Of a DNA stretch of 64,000 nt, positions 1 to 10,453 are shown in pieces. The position numbers and the translations under genes were made by a program. Below the pieces are notes generated by a model that made no database searches, had not been told where the DNA came from, and was given only the letters and a program-made list of their open reading frames with translations. Every line of letters begins with the position of its first letter. Positions within the stretch are counted from its first letter, which is position 1. Source of the DNA: Crocodylus rhombifer (lineage: Eukaryota > Chordata > Crocodylia > Crocodylidae). The stretch is taken from NCBI GenBank assembly GCA_038503035.1, contig JAVSML010024628.1, positions 1 to 64,000 of the forward strand, in the 5' to 3' direction.

Positions 1-790
1 GGCGGCGGGCGGCGCGGGGGGCGCCCGGCTGCTGCTGCGGCGGCGGCGGCGGCTGGTGGCGGTGGCTGTGGTGCGGCCGGTGCCTCTCCTGCCCGGGACG
101 GCGGGGGCGGGCGCGGGCGGTCGGAGCAGGCGGCCGGCGCGGCCCCGCTCCCCTCCGCCGCCGTCTCCGTCTCCGCCGCCGTGTCTCGCTGGCTGCGTTA
201 ACCTGCTGCCCGCCCGCCGCGGGGCGCCCCGAGCCCAAGGGAGCCGCCCGTGCCCCTGCCCTGCCCTGCCCTGCCCTGCGCCGCCCGCCGCCGCTGTCTG
301 CCCGCCCGCCTCGCTGCTTATTTTCAGGATCTCCTAGTCAGGATCCGCACAGGAAGCGATTAGGTTGCCATGGAGAGAGGTGTCTCCAAGGGACCCGTCA
401 CTTGGGGCGGGAGCGCTCTCCTGTGAATTCCCCCCCGCCCCGCGCCGCCAGAGAGATGCGGGCGGCCCCGGCCCCGGCCCCGGTCGTGTCCGCGCCGGGG
501 CGGCCGGCTCGCTTCGGCCCGGCCACAGCCCCGCTGAAAGCCCTGCCCCCACTCCCAGCGCGCGCCTCTGCCCCGACTCCGCATGGGCTGGAAGCCGGCC
601 CAGGCCTTTCCACACACTTGGCCCTGGCGGCAGGTCAGGGGCCAGGGGCCACAGCTCGCCCCGGGCCACGCAGGCTCGTGCCGGGGCGTGCCACGCTGCG
701 CGCCCCAGCGTTTACCTCGGCCGTCCGGGCGTCAGTGTTTTCCTCCTGCTCCCGGGGGGGCGGGCTGAAGGGGGGGCTGCTCCTCTGGTG
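1..790. promoter_or_regulatory. CpG island at left edge, probable promoter/first exon of a neighbouring gene
   Basis: The first ~570 bases are extremely GC- and CpG-rich (GCGGCG runs, a CCCTG pentamer repeated near 250-285) and the richness fades by about 790. This is the profile of a vertebrate CpG-island promoter with a GC-rich 5'UTR. No convincing coding exon could be fixed, and the open frames here are by-products of the composition. In the human locus the genes to the left of COPS7A (PIANP, then ZNF384) are transcribed away from it. By analogy this island may serve the - strand gene lying left of the window, but that is inference from gene order only. Confidence 0.6.
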
Positions 791-1795
791 GGTCTGGGGG
801 AACGTGGACCATGCAGCAGATGGGTGCTCCAAGTCTTTGTTGGCATCACATGCCAAAGCCGTTTCGTCTAAGGCTGAGAACTCTTTGCCCTTGTCTGGGG
901 AAAAAATGTTTTCTCCTAAGACAGACAAGGGACTCTTCCAGGATGGGGCTTCACCCTACATTTGGAGCTTTGCCCCACGCAAGGTCCATCTGTCACCAGG
1001 GCCTGTTGAGAGCGTGCTTCTGCTTAAGGGCTGCAGCGTTTAGGGGGAATGTCTAGGTTATGTCCCCGTAGGGGTGTGAGCCTAGAGGAGTCTGCCTCTG
1101 TATGTTGGAGGGCTGGAGGGGGTGCCTCACAGGCAAATACTCGATTTACCACAAAGCTAAAATCATAAATCAAATTATAGGGGAGTGACTGTGCAGCCAA
1201 GGGGTGAGAGAGGAGAGACGGAGCTGTAGAGACACCTTCCACTGTACTGTCAGAAAGATGAGGGAGTGAGAAAGTAATTTCCTCAGATTCTCAGAAACAA
1301 TCAGACTTTTCATCACAAAGTGAGGAGGAAAACCTGTGCCTGACCCTGGGAAAACAGAGAAATGGAAGAGACAGCATGATGGTGTGCAGCAACCTGCCAC
1401 TGCCTCAGGAATGGATACTGGTGACAAAAGGGATACATTGGATCAACCCCTGACACTGTGTGAAGCCTGGAACACACTGTACCCATCTTTGACAGGCACC
1501 CCGGGGGGGGGGCACATCGATTACTTTGTCAGCGCTTCTGTAGATCGTCATGCCAATAAAATGTGCTGAATTGTGTTTGAAAGAGTCAGTTCTGTGTGTT
1601 CCATCTGCACTGTCTTTTGCGCGTGTTTTCATGAGCATGTTTGAGAGTTCGTTTGTGTTTCATATGGTTGGGGTCCCTCTTTGGGGACTCAGTGATGTGT
1701 GTATTTCAGGGTGCCAGCATACATGTGGACCTGTGTTTGGGTGGGTTTAAAATCATTGGCTTACACATTTTGAAAGAGGTCTGCAAGTGCCGTAG
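791..1795. other. Unassigned intergenic sequence
   Basis: Nothing recognisable beyond short open frames was found. Composition falls from the CpG island to ordinary AT/GC-balanced DNA, with a short G run near 1503-1511. No splice-bounded conserved exon was seen. Confidence 0.5.
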
Positions 1796-1860
1796 GGAGT
1801 GATTTGTGTTTGTATTTGGGAGAGTGTGTGTGTGTGCATGTGCACACACACTTGTATGCT
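1796..1860. repeat. TG/CA-rich simple sequence, partly palindromic
   Basis: A (TG)n run flips into (CA)n around 1823-1851 through a TGCATGTGCA core, so the tract is its own near-palindrome. The wider 1580-2000 stretch is also TG-rich. Alternating purine-pyrimidine tracts of this kind are typical degraded microsatellites with Z-DNA potential. Confidence 0.7.
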
Positions 1861-2439
1861 CAGAGGGGTGCCAGTTTATGTGCGAGAGGGGAGTCAGCAT
1901 TTATGTGTGTCCTTTTGAGCCACTCTTCTTTCACTCTCTGTATAGGCACATACACAGGGTTTTATGCCAGGGATTACCCATACTTCTTTCCCATTCTCTA
2001 GCCTTTTCATCTCTAACCCTCCTGGGACTTGTACAAATTATCTGTACAAAATTCACTCTGCTAATCCTTACTGCGTTCATCTTCTGCAGCTGGCTATATA
2101 CATGGCCGGGGCACCCCCTTCTGGATGGGAGACAAGGATCCAACACTCCCCCATAAATCATACCTCTTAACCCTGTGCATGCTACCATACAGTCTTCTCC
2201 AGGGTTTCTCATTCTCCCAGTCCCTCCTCCTCACCTGGGGGCCACTGGGGGGGAGGGGGGTATGAGGCTGGAAGAAGGGCTAAACCAGCCACTCAGGCTC
2301 CTTCTGACCTTTTCAAATTCTGATGAATGTGTTTAGTATAATTGGGAAGCACAAAACAGAAGAGAAAATTCAACCAGGGAAAAGGTCAACTAAAGGGCAA
2401 AAATACAAATAATGCAAAAACTAAAAATCCACCCCTCCC

Positions 2440-2960
2440 CCCCAAGCAAAAATAGTGGAGGAAGGAATCAGAGAAATAGGAAGGAGAGCCTGGGACAAAG
2501 ATAGTGTGGGGAGACAGGCATCTCAGTGATAGGATCAGGTTGAGGTTGGAATGAGGTGGGACAAAGGGGGAGCAGAGAATTTAGGATGAAAGCATTAAGG
2601 CAAGGTCATGAGGGAGATGCGATGAGGTTAAAGGAAAGGTACTTTTTATTTTGAAGTGCAAGCTTAGGATGAACAGGTCTGAGTGAGGCTGGGAGAGTAG
2701 TTTAGGAAAGGGAGTGATTGTGGTTGGGGGAGGAGGTTACAGTGAAATTGGTGTAATGGGTGAAGTGGGTGGAGGGGGTTCATGGAAGCTTTGGGTGAAG
2801 GGATTGAGATGAGGTAATGAGAGCTAGGGGCTTTTGCGGGTAAGGTTAGAGTGATGCAAAGTATAGGGTATTACTCAGAAAGGAATAAAATTGCAGGAGG
2901 GGGCAACGATAGAGTGAAATTAGGTGAGGAATTAGGGTTGCCTGTACCCATTACAGAAAC
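2440..2960. repeat. Purine-rich degenerate tandem repeat
   Basis: The + strand is dominated by G and A, with recurring words such as GATGAGGT, GGTGAAG and GGGTGAAGTGGG spaced about 20 bases apart. This reads as a highly diverged minisatellite. No exact unit can be stated by eye. Confidence 0.4.
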
Positions 2961-3119
2961 AAATCTTACCAAAGATAGAGGACTATTAGTGGGTGGAAAT
3001 GGTTGACTTGTGTCCAATGAATATTTTTCTTTTGTGTTTGAAGATAACTGGGAAATGTATTCATATCACATGGGAATGACAAAGTATGTTTTAGTCCATT
3101 AGTAATTACAGAGGAAGTT

Positions 3120-3860
3120 GTAACAGCAGGGTGTGTACACAACATCTAATAACATTCCTGATACACATAAAGGGTTTTAAATCAGCAGACAAGGACAATT
3201 TACATCTAAGAGTCCTAAAAGAATAGGCTCAGGATTCTGCCTGATGCTGCTTATTTTTAATATATCTGAGAGTACTGGGGAATGGCCAGAAGGCTGGAAG
3301 AGTGCTAATGTTGTCTCAATATTCAAAAAGGTCAAGTGGAGTGTTCCTCTTGGCATCAGGCCCAGGCAAAATCAAGGAAAAGCAGACATGGGATTCACTC
3401 AAGAAAGAAGAAAAGGATGGGGCTAGTCTTAATGCCAAAGTGGTTTTATGAAAAAAAATCCTGTCAAAAAAACCTGATTTCACTTTTGCATGAAACTACA
3501 AGTTTGGTTGAAAAGATAACTCTATAGATGTTATACTGACTTGAAAGACATTGACTTTGAGCAACATTATAATGAAAAGCTTAGCACTACTCTATAGAAA
3601 ACACATTGAATGGATGAAGAACTGGTTATGTGACAAAATCTCACAGAGAAACTGGTAACCCAGAATCTGCAATGGTAGGGAGTATGTTAGTGGGCTTACA
3701 CAGGGGTCAGTTCTAGGTCCAAAATAAATGTAACATTTTTCATGTGTCATCTGGAAGTAAACATAAAATCGCAGCTGAAGAAATATGTGGTGGACAGAAA
3801 GACTGCCAGAGTGATAAATAACAAAGGCAGTCAAACAAAATGATTTGGAATGAACAGGAA
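3120..3860 (+). mobile_element. Old CR1/L3-like LINE remnant (reverse transcriptase part)
   Basis: Broken frames on the + strand keep reverse-transcriptase signatures. A segment around 3244-3340 reads as EWPEGWKSANVVSIFKK, the W-x-x-ANV-PIFKKG region of CR1-type enzymes. A QGSVLGP block lies near 3695-3720. Many stops and indels show long decay. Its 3' continuation seems to resume at about 4650 after a GC-rich insertion. Confidence 0.65.
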
Positions 3861-3879
3861 GTTGGCCTGCTCAAATAAA

Positions 3880-4650
3880 ATATGTATTAACAAGCCAACT
3901 GCCTGTCAAGAATGATGGGGGGAGGCACCACCACACTGCCCCACACTGCCGCCACTGCCTCCAGCCCCATGCGACCCCTCCGTCCGGCTCCATGTGCTCC
4001 CCCCCAGTCACTCCACCCCGCAGCGCTGCCTCCCAGGCGCAGAGGGGGAAGCTTGCACGCAACAGCCACAACCGCCACCCAGTACCTACTCTGTGCTGCC
4101 ACCACTGCACGTCCAGCCACACGCAATGACCTCCCCCACTCCGGCTCCCCTCCCTCCCTCCTGGCTGTTGTCGGGGTCTGGCAGCGGTGGCAGGGCACCG
4201 CCACTGTGCCCCCCCTCCCCACATCCCTCCCCCTCCTCTCTCCACTCCCTGCTGGCTTTTGTTGGGGCCCGGCGGCAGTGTCAGCAGCAGCAGCAACAGC
4301 GGCGGCGAGGCCAGAGCAGAGGGGTGAAGCCTGCACTGCGCAGCCAGCACCGTGTGCTGCCGCCTCCAAGGAGCTCCACTCCATCCCCGCTCTGCCGTCC
4401 CAGTCTGTCCCCGTTGTCCCCCTCTGCCTCCAAGAGGCAGGGCTGTGGGGCTGGGGAGGAAGGGAGGTGAGACTAGTGCCGCTGGTCTTGCCTTCCCACT
4501 CCAGCCCCTACCCCTACTGTCATGGCAGCGCTCCGCCACGTGTGCGTGTCTGTGCAAAGCATTCTAATTGGTTGTTTCAATCAGCATTGTGATGGGCTGC
4601 GAATAAAGCGTTATGGACAGACAGACAGACTAACGCTTTTATTATATTAG
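3880..4650 (+). mobile_element. GC-rich insertion in a LINE, ending in a hairpin
   Basis: A ~620-bp GC-rich, CCNCC-rich block (about 3905-4530) and a short AT-rich tail interrupt the older LINE. The right end carries an inverted repeat: 4602-4613 pairs with 4631-4643 around a 17-base loop of ACAG repeats, followed by an AT-rich terminus at 4650. A hairpin just inside a 3' end recalls Helitron architecture, but the terminal CTRR motif is not present (it reads TTAG), so the class is undecided. The left boundary is approximate. The long open frames here on both strands are low-complexity and not taken as genes. Confidence 0.4.
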
Positions 4651-5170
4651 GATACAGCCCTACGCCAAGGAAAGACAACTGTGAGAGATTTAAAGTAATT
4701 AAACGGATTAGATAGGAACAAAGAGATGAAGAAGTGACTTCACTAAATGGCTCATCTGTGGTAGCAGAGAAAGGCCCAACATGAACCACTAACTGAAAGC
4801 TGAAGCCAGGCAAACTGAAATAAGGAAGGATACACAGTTTTTTTGCTAATGAGGGTGATTAACTACTTGAACAAACTTCCAAGAGAAGGGCTGGATTCTT
4901 CATATCTTGGTTTCCTCAGATCAAGACTGGAGGCTAAATCCTGTTTCACCTTTAAAAAACAAAATGCCACTTACATGTAATTTTTGGTACCTATCTAGAG
5001 TTTAAGTTCTATTTTCTCTTTCAAGTAGACAGAAGATACTCATTAGTCAAACACAAGTTGTCAGGCCCAATACAGGAATAACTGACTGACTGACATACTG
5101 TAGTCTGTGTAACACAGGAGGTCAAACTGGATGGTCATAATGGTCTCCTTTAACATGAGGAAGTGAGCCT
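4650..5170 (+). mobile_element. 3' part of the same old CR1/L3-like LINE
   Basis: The segment contains the CR1-type 3' region (LINYLNKLPREG-like reading near 4855-4890) and the 3'UTR signature near 5100-5155 (caggaggtcaaactggatgg). Together with 3120-3880 it forms one + strand LINE split by the insertion. Confidence 0.55.
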
Positions 5171-6439
5171 GGGCTCCCAAAACCTTATGTTATATATCAC
5201 CAACTCTGGATGCCAACTTAGAGGGGGTGCCAAAATGGAGGTTCCCCTCATGGAGCCTGCACAGAGGTGGCAGCAGCAGCAGCAAAGTGCAGAGACACTC
5301 TTCTCCTCGTACTACAGCCACTGTTTCTCTTGCTGCTAGATTCCCTGATACCCATTACTGCAGTCAACTGTGGTAGCGGCAGTATGGGGCATGAGAGTGC
5401 CCACCAGGCAAAAGGCTGGCCCATGGCACAAACCTTACTAGTTAATACCTCTGGGTCCAAACCACGATCAATTCTGAGTCAGGTAATTCACCAGTTCTCA
5501 GTGATATTCAAAGACACTATCATCTTGTAGAAATGTCAATGAACCCTAAAGGGTTAAAGATGACAGCTAGTAGGAAATTAAGGGAATAAACTACTGAGAA
5601 ATTAGGGGAGGCGGGTGTTAATCTGAGAGTGAGACAGGAGTGCATCCTTTAGAGAGGGTTAAGAACATTGTCAGTTCAAGCACTCAAATACCATAAGTCA
5701 GGCTCCCAAAATCATGAGACTGACTTAAAATGTATGAGATTTTGTCAAATAATTAATTCTTTGCCTTTTGTTTATTTAGTTTTTATGTTACACAAAGGGA
5801 ATTTTTCCAGCTTCTGTCTGTAACCACAAGGCTTAGAAACACTGCTTTGTTAAAAAATGAAAGATCGGATGTTCATGGCTCCAGGAGTGTGGGCTGAAAG
5901 AAAAATACTAAATATGACTGGAGTTGGCTAAGGAGAAAGGGAGGCTATGCTATGCTGTTATGAAGGGTGTAGTGAGAGATGAGAGTGAATGATTTAGGAG
6001 GATGGGCTCCTCAGCCAGAAGGGATCTCAGAATTATATCCTTCAGAAGACTTCCCTGGGTCTTGCCCTTGGGTTAGTCTCACAGCTTGGTGAAGTTAGAA
6101 TAGATCGAAAGTGGGGACAATGCAGTCTAGCAGATAGGACAGTGGGGGTTCAGGGTGAAAAATGAGGGCAGAGACAGAATCAAGCAGGTAGGATGCTGGG
6201 GCTGCCTGGTTTTATCTAACTAATAATGAAAGGCAGTGAGCGTGTCAGAGTGAGTGAGAGAAACGGATCAATAGAGAGATAAAACCTGCGATGGAAGGAG
6301 CAGAAGTGAAGGTGGGGAAGAGAGGCATAAAATGCTGCATATCAGAAAGGTTACATTTTGCACCCTGATTTGTAGTCACTCTATGCTGGTGTTAATGGCT
6401 GGACAAAGTGCAAAGAACTGGCAAACTAGGCCTAAATAC

Positions 6440-6440
<1 letters not shown>
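5171..6440. other. Unassigned intergenic sequence, partly purine-rich
   Basis: A short GCAGCA run lies at 5268-5285. From about 5560 to 6330 the + strand becomes purine-rich with loosely repeated GAGAGTGAG/GGAGG words, resembling the diverged tandem block at 2.4-2.9 kb. No gene or clear element was found. Confidence 0.4.

Positions 6441-6476
<36 letters not shown>
6441..6476 (+). repeat. (GA)n microsatellite
   Basis: An almost uninterrupted run of GA dinucleotides. Confidence 0.95.
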
Positions 6477-6478
<2 letters not shown>

Positions 6479-7430
6479 AAGACAGGGAAAGACAGAGAGA
6501 CCTGTGGTTACTACTGCCCTTTAACCTGGTTGTGGACAGTTCAGCACCATCTGTGTAATGCTTCCTAGTACAAGCCCTGTTGTTTTCTTCTTTACCTAAC
6601 ACTATATGCAGTGTGAGAAGAGTCTGGGAACATATTAGCTCCAAAAAATCAAATCCATAGTCCTTTTCCGATTCACTGATTCAATGCAGACTCTGTCCTA
6701 ACCCAGTGAGATGCAGAGACAAACCCCATGTTTTATCAGTCAAAGAACAGGGCATTTTTCTTGTAGTCTTAACTAACCAGTGGGAAGTAATGCTAGGTGC
6801 TAAGGCTCATGGCTGACAGCCTGAAGCTCACAAGCTCAAGGCCACAGCAGAAACACAGAGTCCTTTCAGAGTCCAATAAATCTGTGAATTCTGCTAAAAA
6901 TTTTGTCACGAGGAAGCCAATGAGGGACTAGGGAACGCATTCCCCAAACCACCCACATATTAAGTTGTGGGGCTCATGGCATTTTTTTAAAGTAATTCTT
7001 TCACTGGTACACACATACCCCCTTCTCCCCCACCCCCATTAATATGGGAAGTAGAGAAGGAGTAACACCCTCCCCGCCTTGCTTCAGGGTTTGAGGCATC
7101 CGGAACTGAGAAGCCCAGTGCAGAGGACAGTATACTAGGAGTCAGCTATTCAGATGGTTCAGATGATTCCCAAGCTGGTCCAAAATAGAAGGGGATTAGC
7201 TCAGGGGAGTTGAGAGATGGCCTCTGAGGCTTCTTATTGCGAAGGCACTGGTCCCAGTCTGCCACACGGGTTTGGTGGGATCTCAGTCAGTCTTACCTAA
7301 TAATCGCTTTGTGTCTCTTGGATTAAATTAATTTTCTTCTCTTGGATTGAATTCGTTTTCTTAAGGTTCTTCAGCATAGTTCTTGGTGGGGTAAATATTT
7401 GCATAGAATCATACTGTCAGGAGTACAACT
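6477..7430. other. Unassigned intergenic sequence
   Basis: No coding exon or repeat family was recognised. Confidence 0.4.
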
Positions 7431-8000
7431 GGGATGTAGGCCTGTAAGGGACTGTGATGTAGGCAGTCACCCTGGGTGGAACCACAAGCTGGTGGGGGAG
7501 TCAGGAGCAGGAAGGAGGAATCCAGACCAGTGTCACTAGTCACAGGGTCCAGAGCAGACAGATACAGCTATACAGGACTGGGCACTGGTAAGCGTTAAAC
7601 TGAGCCATGAGACAGAAGCCAGCTGTCAGAGAACAGAGGTGGGCAAAATGCAGCCCAGGGGCCAGATACAGCTTGCCAGGCCATTCTATCTGGCCCACGG
7701 GGCCCCCCCAGAATTAAGAAAATAAATATTTATCTGCCCCTGGCTGCCTGTCATGTGGACCTCAATGGCTTGCCAACTCAGTAAGCAGTCCTCCACCCAA
7801 AATAATTGCCCACTCCTGGTCTAGAAGCACATGGATCAAGGAGCCAGCAAGACAGTCTGGAAACAGAGGAGTCAGAGCTAGACCCTTGAACAAATATTCA
7901 GTAGGCAGGAACAAGGATAAAATCACAAAGCCCATCAGCAGGACCCAGAATGCTAATGAACAGGTAGGGGGCCAGGAAACTCAAAACAAGTTGTTAGCTA
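7431..8000 (+). repeat. Interspersed repeat shared with 58.75-59.1 kb
   Basis: The order of motifs (GGGGAGYCAGGAGCAGG, atccag, CAGCTATA, GGGACTGGG, AAGCCAG, GCTGTCA, CAGGAACAAGGA, CCAGGAA) also occurs at about 58.80-59.06 kb inside a terminal-inverted-repeat element. The two stretches are therefore diverged copies of one family. This copy is split by a hAT-like element at 7630-7826. No open frame or known family name could be assigned. Confidence 0.5.
7630..7826. mobile_element. hAT-like non-autonomous element
   Basis: The ends are inverted: CAGAGGTGGGCAAA at the left and TTGCCCACTCCTG at the right. The interior carries 'ggccagatacagcttgccagg ... tctggcccacggggcc', shared with 21917-22103 and partly with 19505-19985. 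CAGRGGTGG-type termini with a ~190-bp non-coding body fit hAT-derived MITEs. It lies inside another repeat. Confidence 0.65.
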
Positions 8001-8059
8001 AAACATAAGGTGCAGACAGAGGAGCAGTTCCCTGTTGTAACTCATGGCACTTTGCAGGA

Positions 8060-9520
8060 AGCTCCATGTGTTACAATCCCACAGGCCCAACATATGTCTT
8101 CTCCTCTCCAGACTGAGTAATCCCAGTTCTTCCAACCTTTCCTTGTATGTCATATGTCCTAGACCACTAATCCTTTTTGTTGTTTTAGTTTGAATTTTTT
8201 AAAGTTGCCCATGTCTTTCTTGAAGTGCTGTACCCTAAACTGGACACAGTATGACAGCTCAGACCTCACCAGTGCTGAAAGTAGTAGAATCTCTTCTCAT
8301 GACTTGCATATGACACCCTTGATAATACTACCCAGTATACTACTAGCGTTTTTTGCAACTGTATGAGACCGCTGACTCATATTCAGCTTGTGGTCCACTA
8401 TAACCTCTAGGGCTCCAGTTCTGCAGTATTGTAGTGTAGCCAGTCACTCCCCATTTTGTATCTGTGCATTTGATTGTTCTTTCTTAAGTGCACTACTTCA
8501 CACTTGTCCTCTCAAACTTCATCTGAACAATTTCAGGCTATTTTTCTTATTTATCAAGGCCATTTTGAGTCCTCATCTTTTCCTCTAAAGGGTTTGCTAC
8601 CCCACCCAGCTTGGTGTCATCTGCAAATGTGGTAAGTATGCACTCAGTTCTATCCTCCAAAGAACATAGTGAGCAATACTGGACCCAGGACAGACCCCTA
8701 GAGAACTCCACTTGATATCTTCTCCCAGTCAGATAGTGAATCATTGATGACTACTCTCTGAGCACAGAGCACAACCATTCAACCTTTTATGCACTCACCT
8801 TCCAGTAGTTTAATTTAGACTGCATTTTCATGCGTACTAATGAGAATACCATGGGAGGCAGCATCAAAAGCTTTGCTAAAATAGAGGTATATTACATCCA
8901 CTGCTCTCCTACCACCTTCAGAACCTGTTGCTTTGCCATAGAATTAAATCAGGTTGGTTAAGCATGACTTGCTCTTGACAAATCCAGGTTGACTGTTCCT
9001 TATCTCCTTGTTATCCTCTAGGTGCTTAGAAATATGTTATGCTCAAGTATCTTTCCAGGTATCAGAATTAGATTGATTGGTCTGTAATTTCCTAGGTCCC
9101 ACTTGCTCCCCCCCCCCCTTTTTTTTTTTTTTTTTTTAATAAAGATGAGGACTATATTTTTTCTTTTTCCAGACTTCAAACACCTCAGCAGGCCAGCAAA
9201 ATACTATAGCGCATTACTTTAGGACTTTTAAATGCAAATTTTCCATGTCTGCTGATTCAAAACTCTTTATGCATATTAGGGATGGTATTAGATCTCAACA
9301 ATAAGAGGCAGCAACTCTGCAGTGACCTCAGTCAAGTCCTTGAGTACAGTACTCTAGGATGCATCTCATCCTGCCCAGCTGATTTGAAAACATCCGCTTT
9401 GTCTAAGTTACCTCTAACTTGTTTTTCCCTTTCAGTTATCTACTGCCCTATCCTTTGCATCCTTCACTGCTAAGTAGGCCTGTCATCTGATCATTACCTG
9501 ACTTTTGCCCACAAAACTAC
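8060..9520 (-). mobile_element. CR1 LINE remnant, RT region to 3'UTR
   Basis: Read on the - strand this is a decayed CR1 ORF2. It includes the region coding for FADDTKLGGVANPLE (complement of about 8585-8640) and ordered landmarks also seen in the 55.8-57.3 kb copy: Asp-rich palm, 'low-complexity fingers', and the LEKVQRR-type tail. A C/T homopolymer at 9110-9138 lies within it. Numerous indels show it is inactive and older than the 61-64 kb copy. Confidence 0.75.
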
Positions 9521-9574
9521 TTCTTGTAGACCAGACCTAGCAGGTAGAATACAGCCCACACTCATAGGTTAGGA

Positions 9575-9988
9575 TTATAATGTGTTAAGAAATACTGTTG
9601 TCCAAGGCCACGTTTGAGGAAAAGGGGTTTTTATACTAGCTTTTATCACTGTGTTACCTGCTACAGGAGGAATGCCTTGAAGTAAAGTTTCTAGTGTAAA
9701 GTCATCCACTTCCAGGTCTGGGCTTAGAGAGCCATGACAGAGCCCACAGGCCTTAAGCGGGCAGAGCTCAGGACAGACACCCCATGCACTTGAGTTCTGG
9801 CTGTGGCGCTGTGCCCCGAACTGCTCTGGGACCACATCGAGCAAGCAGGCATCTCGGGCTGAGGAGTCTGGCGACATGAGCAGAGAAGAGGGAAAAAATG
9901 TCCCCGGGCGATGGGCACTGCCCTCAGCAGCACGCCCAAGGCTAGGCACCACAGCCACCCGCAGGAGGGAAGTGCGCTTCCAATTCAT
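9575..9988 (-). other. Open frame head-to-head with COPS7A, doubtful exon
   Basis: A 137-codon - strand frame starts at 9988 with a good context (A at -3), about 90 bases outside the COPS7A CpG island. Its N-terminus is basic and Leu/Val-rich, resembling a mitochondrial targeting peptide. A plausible splice donor (GCAG|GTAACA) lies inside, near 9658-9654. I recognise no family, and its codons are not obviously constrained. It could be the first exon of a gene sharing the bidirectional promoter, or chance. Confidence 0.15.
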
Positions 9989-10079
9989 TTTCAGGGCAAG
10001 CTAATACCTACGCAGCACCACTAGCATAACCAGCCCCAACACACCACAGCCAACCTCCCCAGGCCACACTATATGGGGT

Positions 10080-10453
10080 GCGGGCGATGTCACTCAGCCG
10101 GCCGGTCCCACCAACGGGAGAGCGGCGAGGGCGGGACCACACCCGGCTGGAACCAATGCGCAGAACAGCCGGGGTAAGAGGCCTCGCGTGATGTCACCAA
10201 CCCGGAAGTGGTCGCTCCTGGAAGGGGCGGACCCTAGAGGAGGGGGAGGAGTGGCGTTGGGGGACTTCGCACTTGTGCAGCCCAGGGAGGGACCCCCAGG
10301 TAGGCGGCGGGGCGCGGCGCGGCGGGGCTGGCGGGGCGCAGGGCGCAGGGCGCGGGACCGCCTCGGCTACCTGCGCTGCTTGTTCCCGCAGCTCGCTGAC
10401 GGGCCGCGGCCGTGGCCTGGGCCGGGCCGGCGCGGCGGGGCGCTCGGAGCAGC
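10080..10453. promoter_or_regulatory. COPS7A: CpG-island promoter and 5'UTR of COPS7A
   Basis: A CpG-rich block directly precedes the start codon. Visible sites are an ETS-type CCGGAAGT at 10202-10209, two ATGTCA (CRE/ATF-like half) sites near 10085 and 10190, and a CCAAT next to TGCGCA (NRF1-like) near 10153-10162. A TATA box is not evident. A likely non-coding first exon ends at 10299 (CAG|GTAGGC) and is spliced to an acceptor at 10391, giving a 92-base 5'UTR intron. ETS/NRF1 sites without TATA are usual for housekeeping genes. Confidence 0.75.

Noticed and set aside
402..1043. 213-codon + strand open frame at the left CpG island
   Set aside because: Ala/Pro-rich, no splice support and no recognised family. 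It extends from the CpG island into ordinary DNA.
3871..4592. Long open frames on both strands of the GC-rich block (228 and 226 codons)
   Set aside because: Both are low complexity with no domain and lie within an apparent insertion in a LINE.
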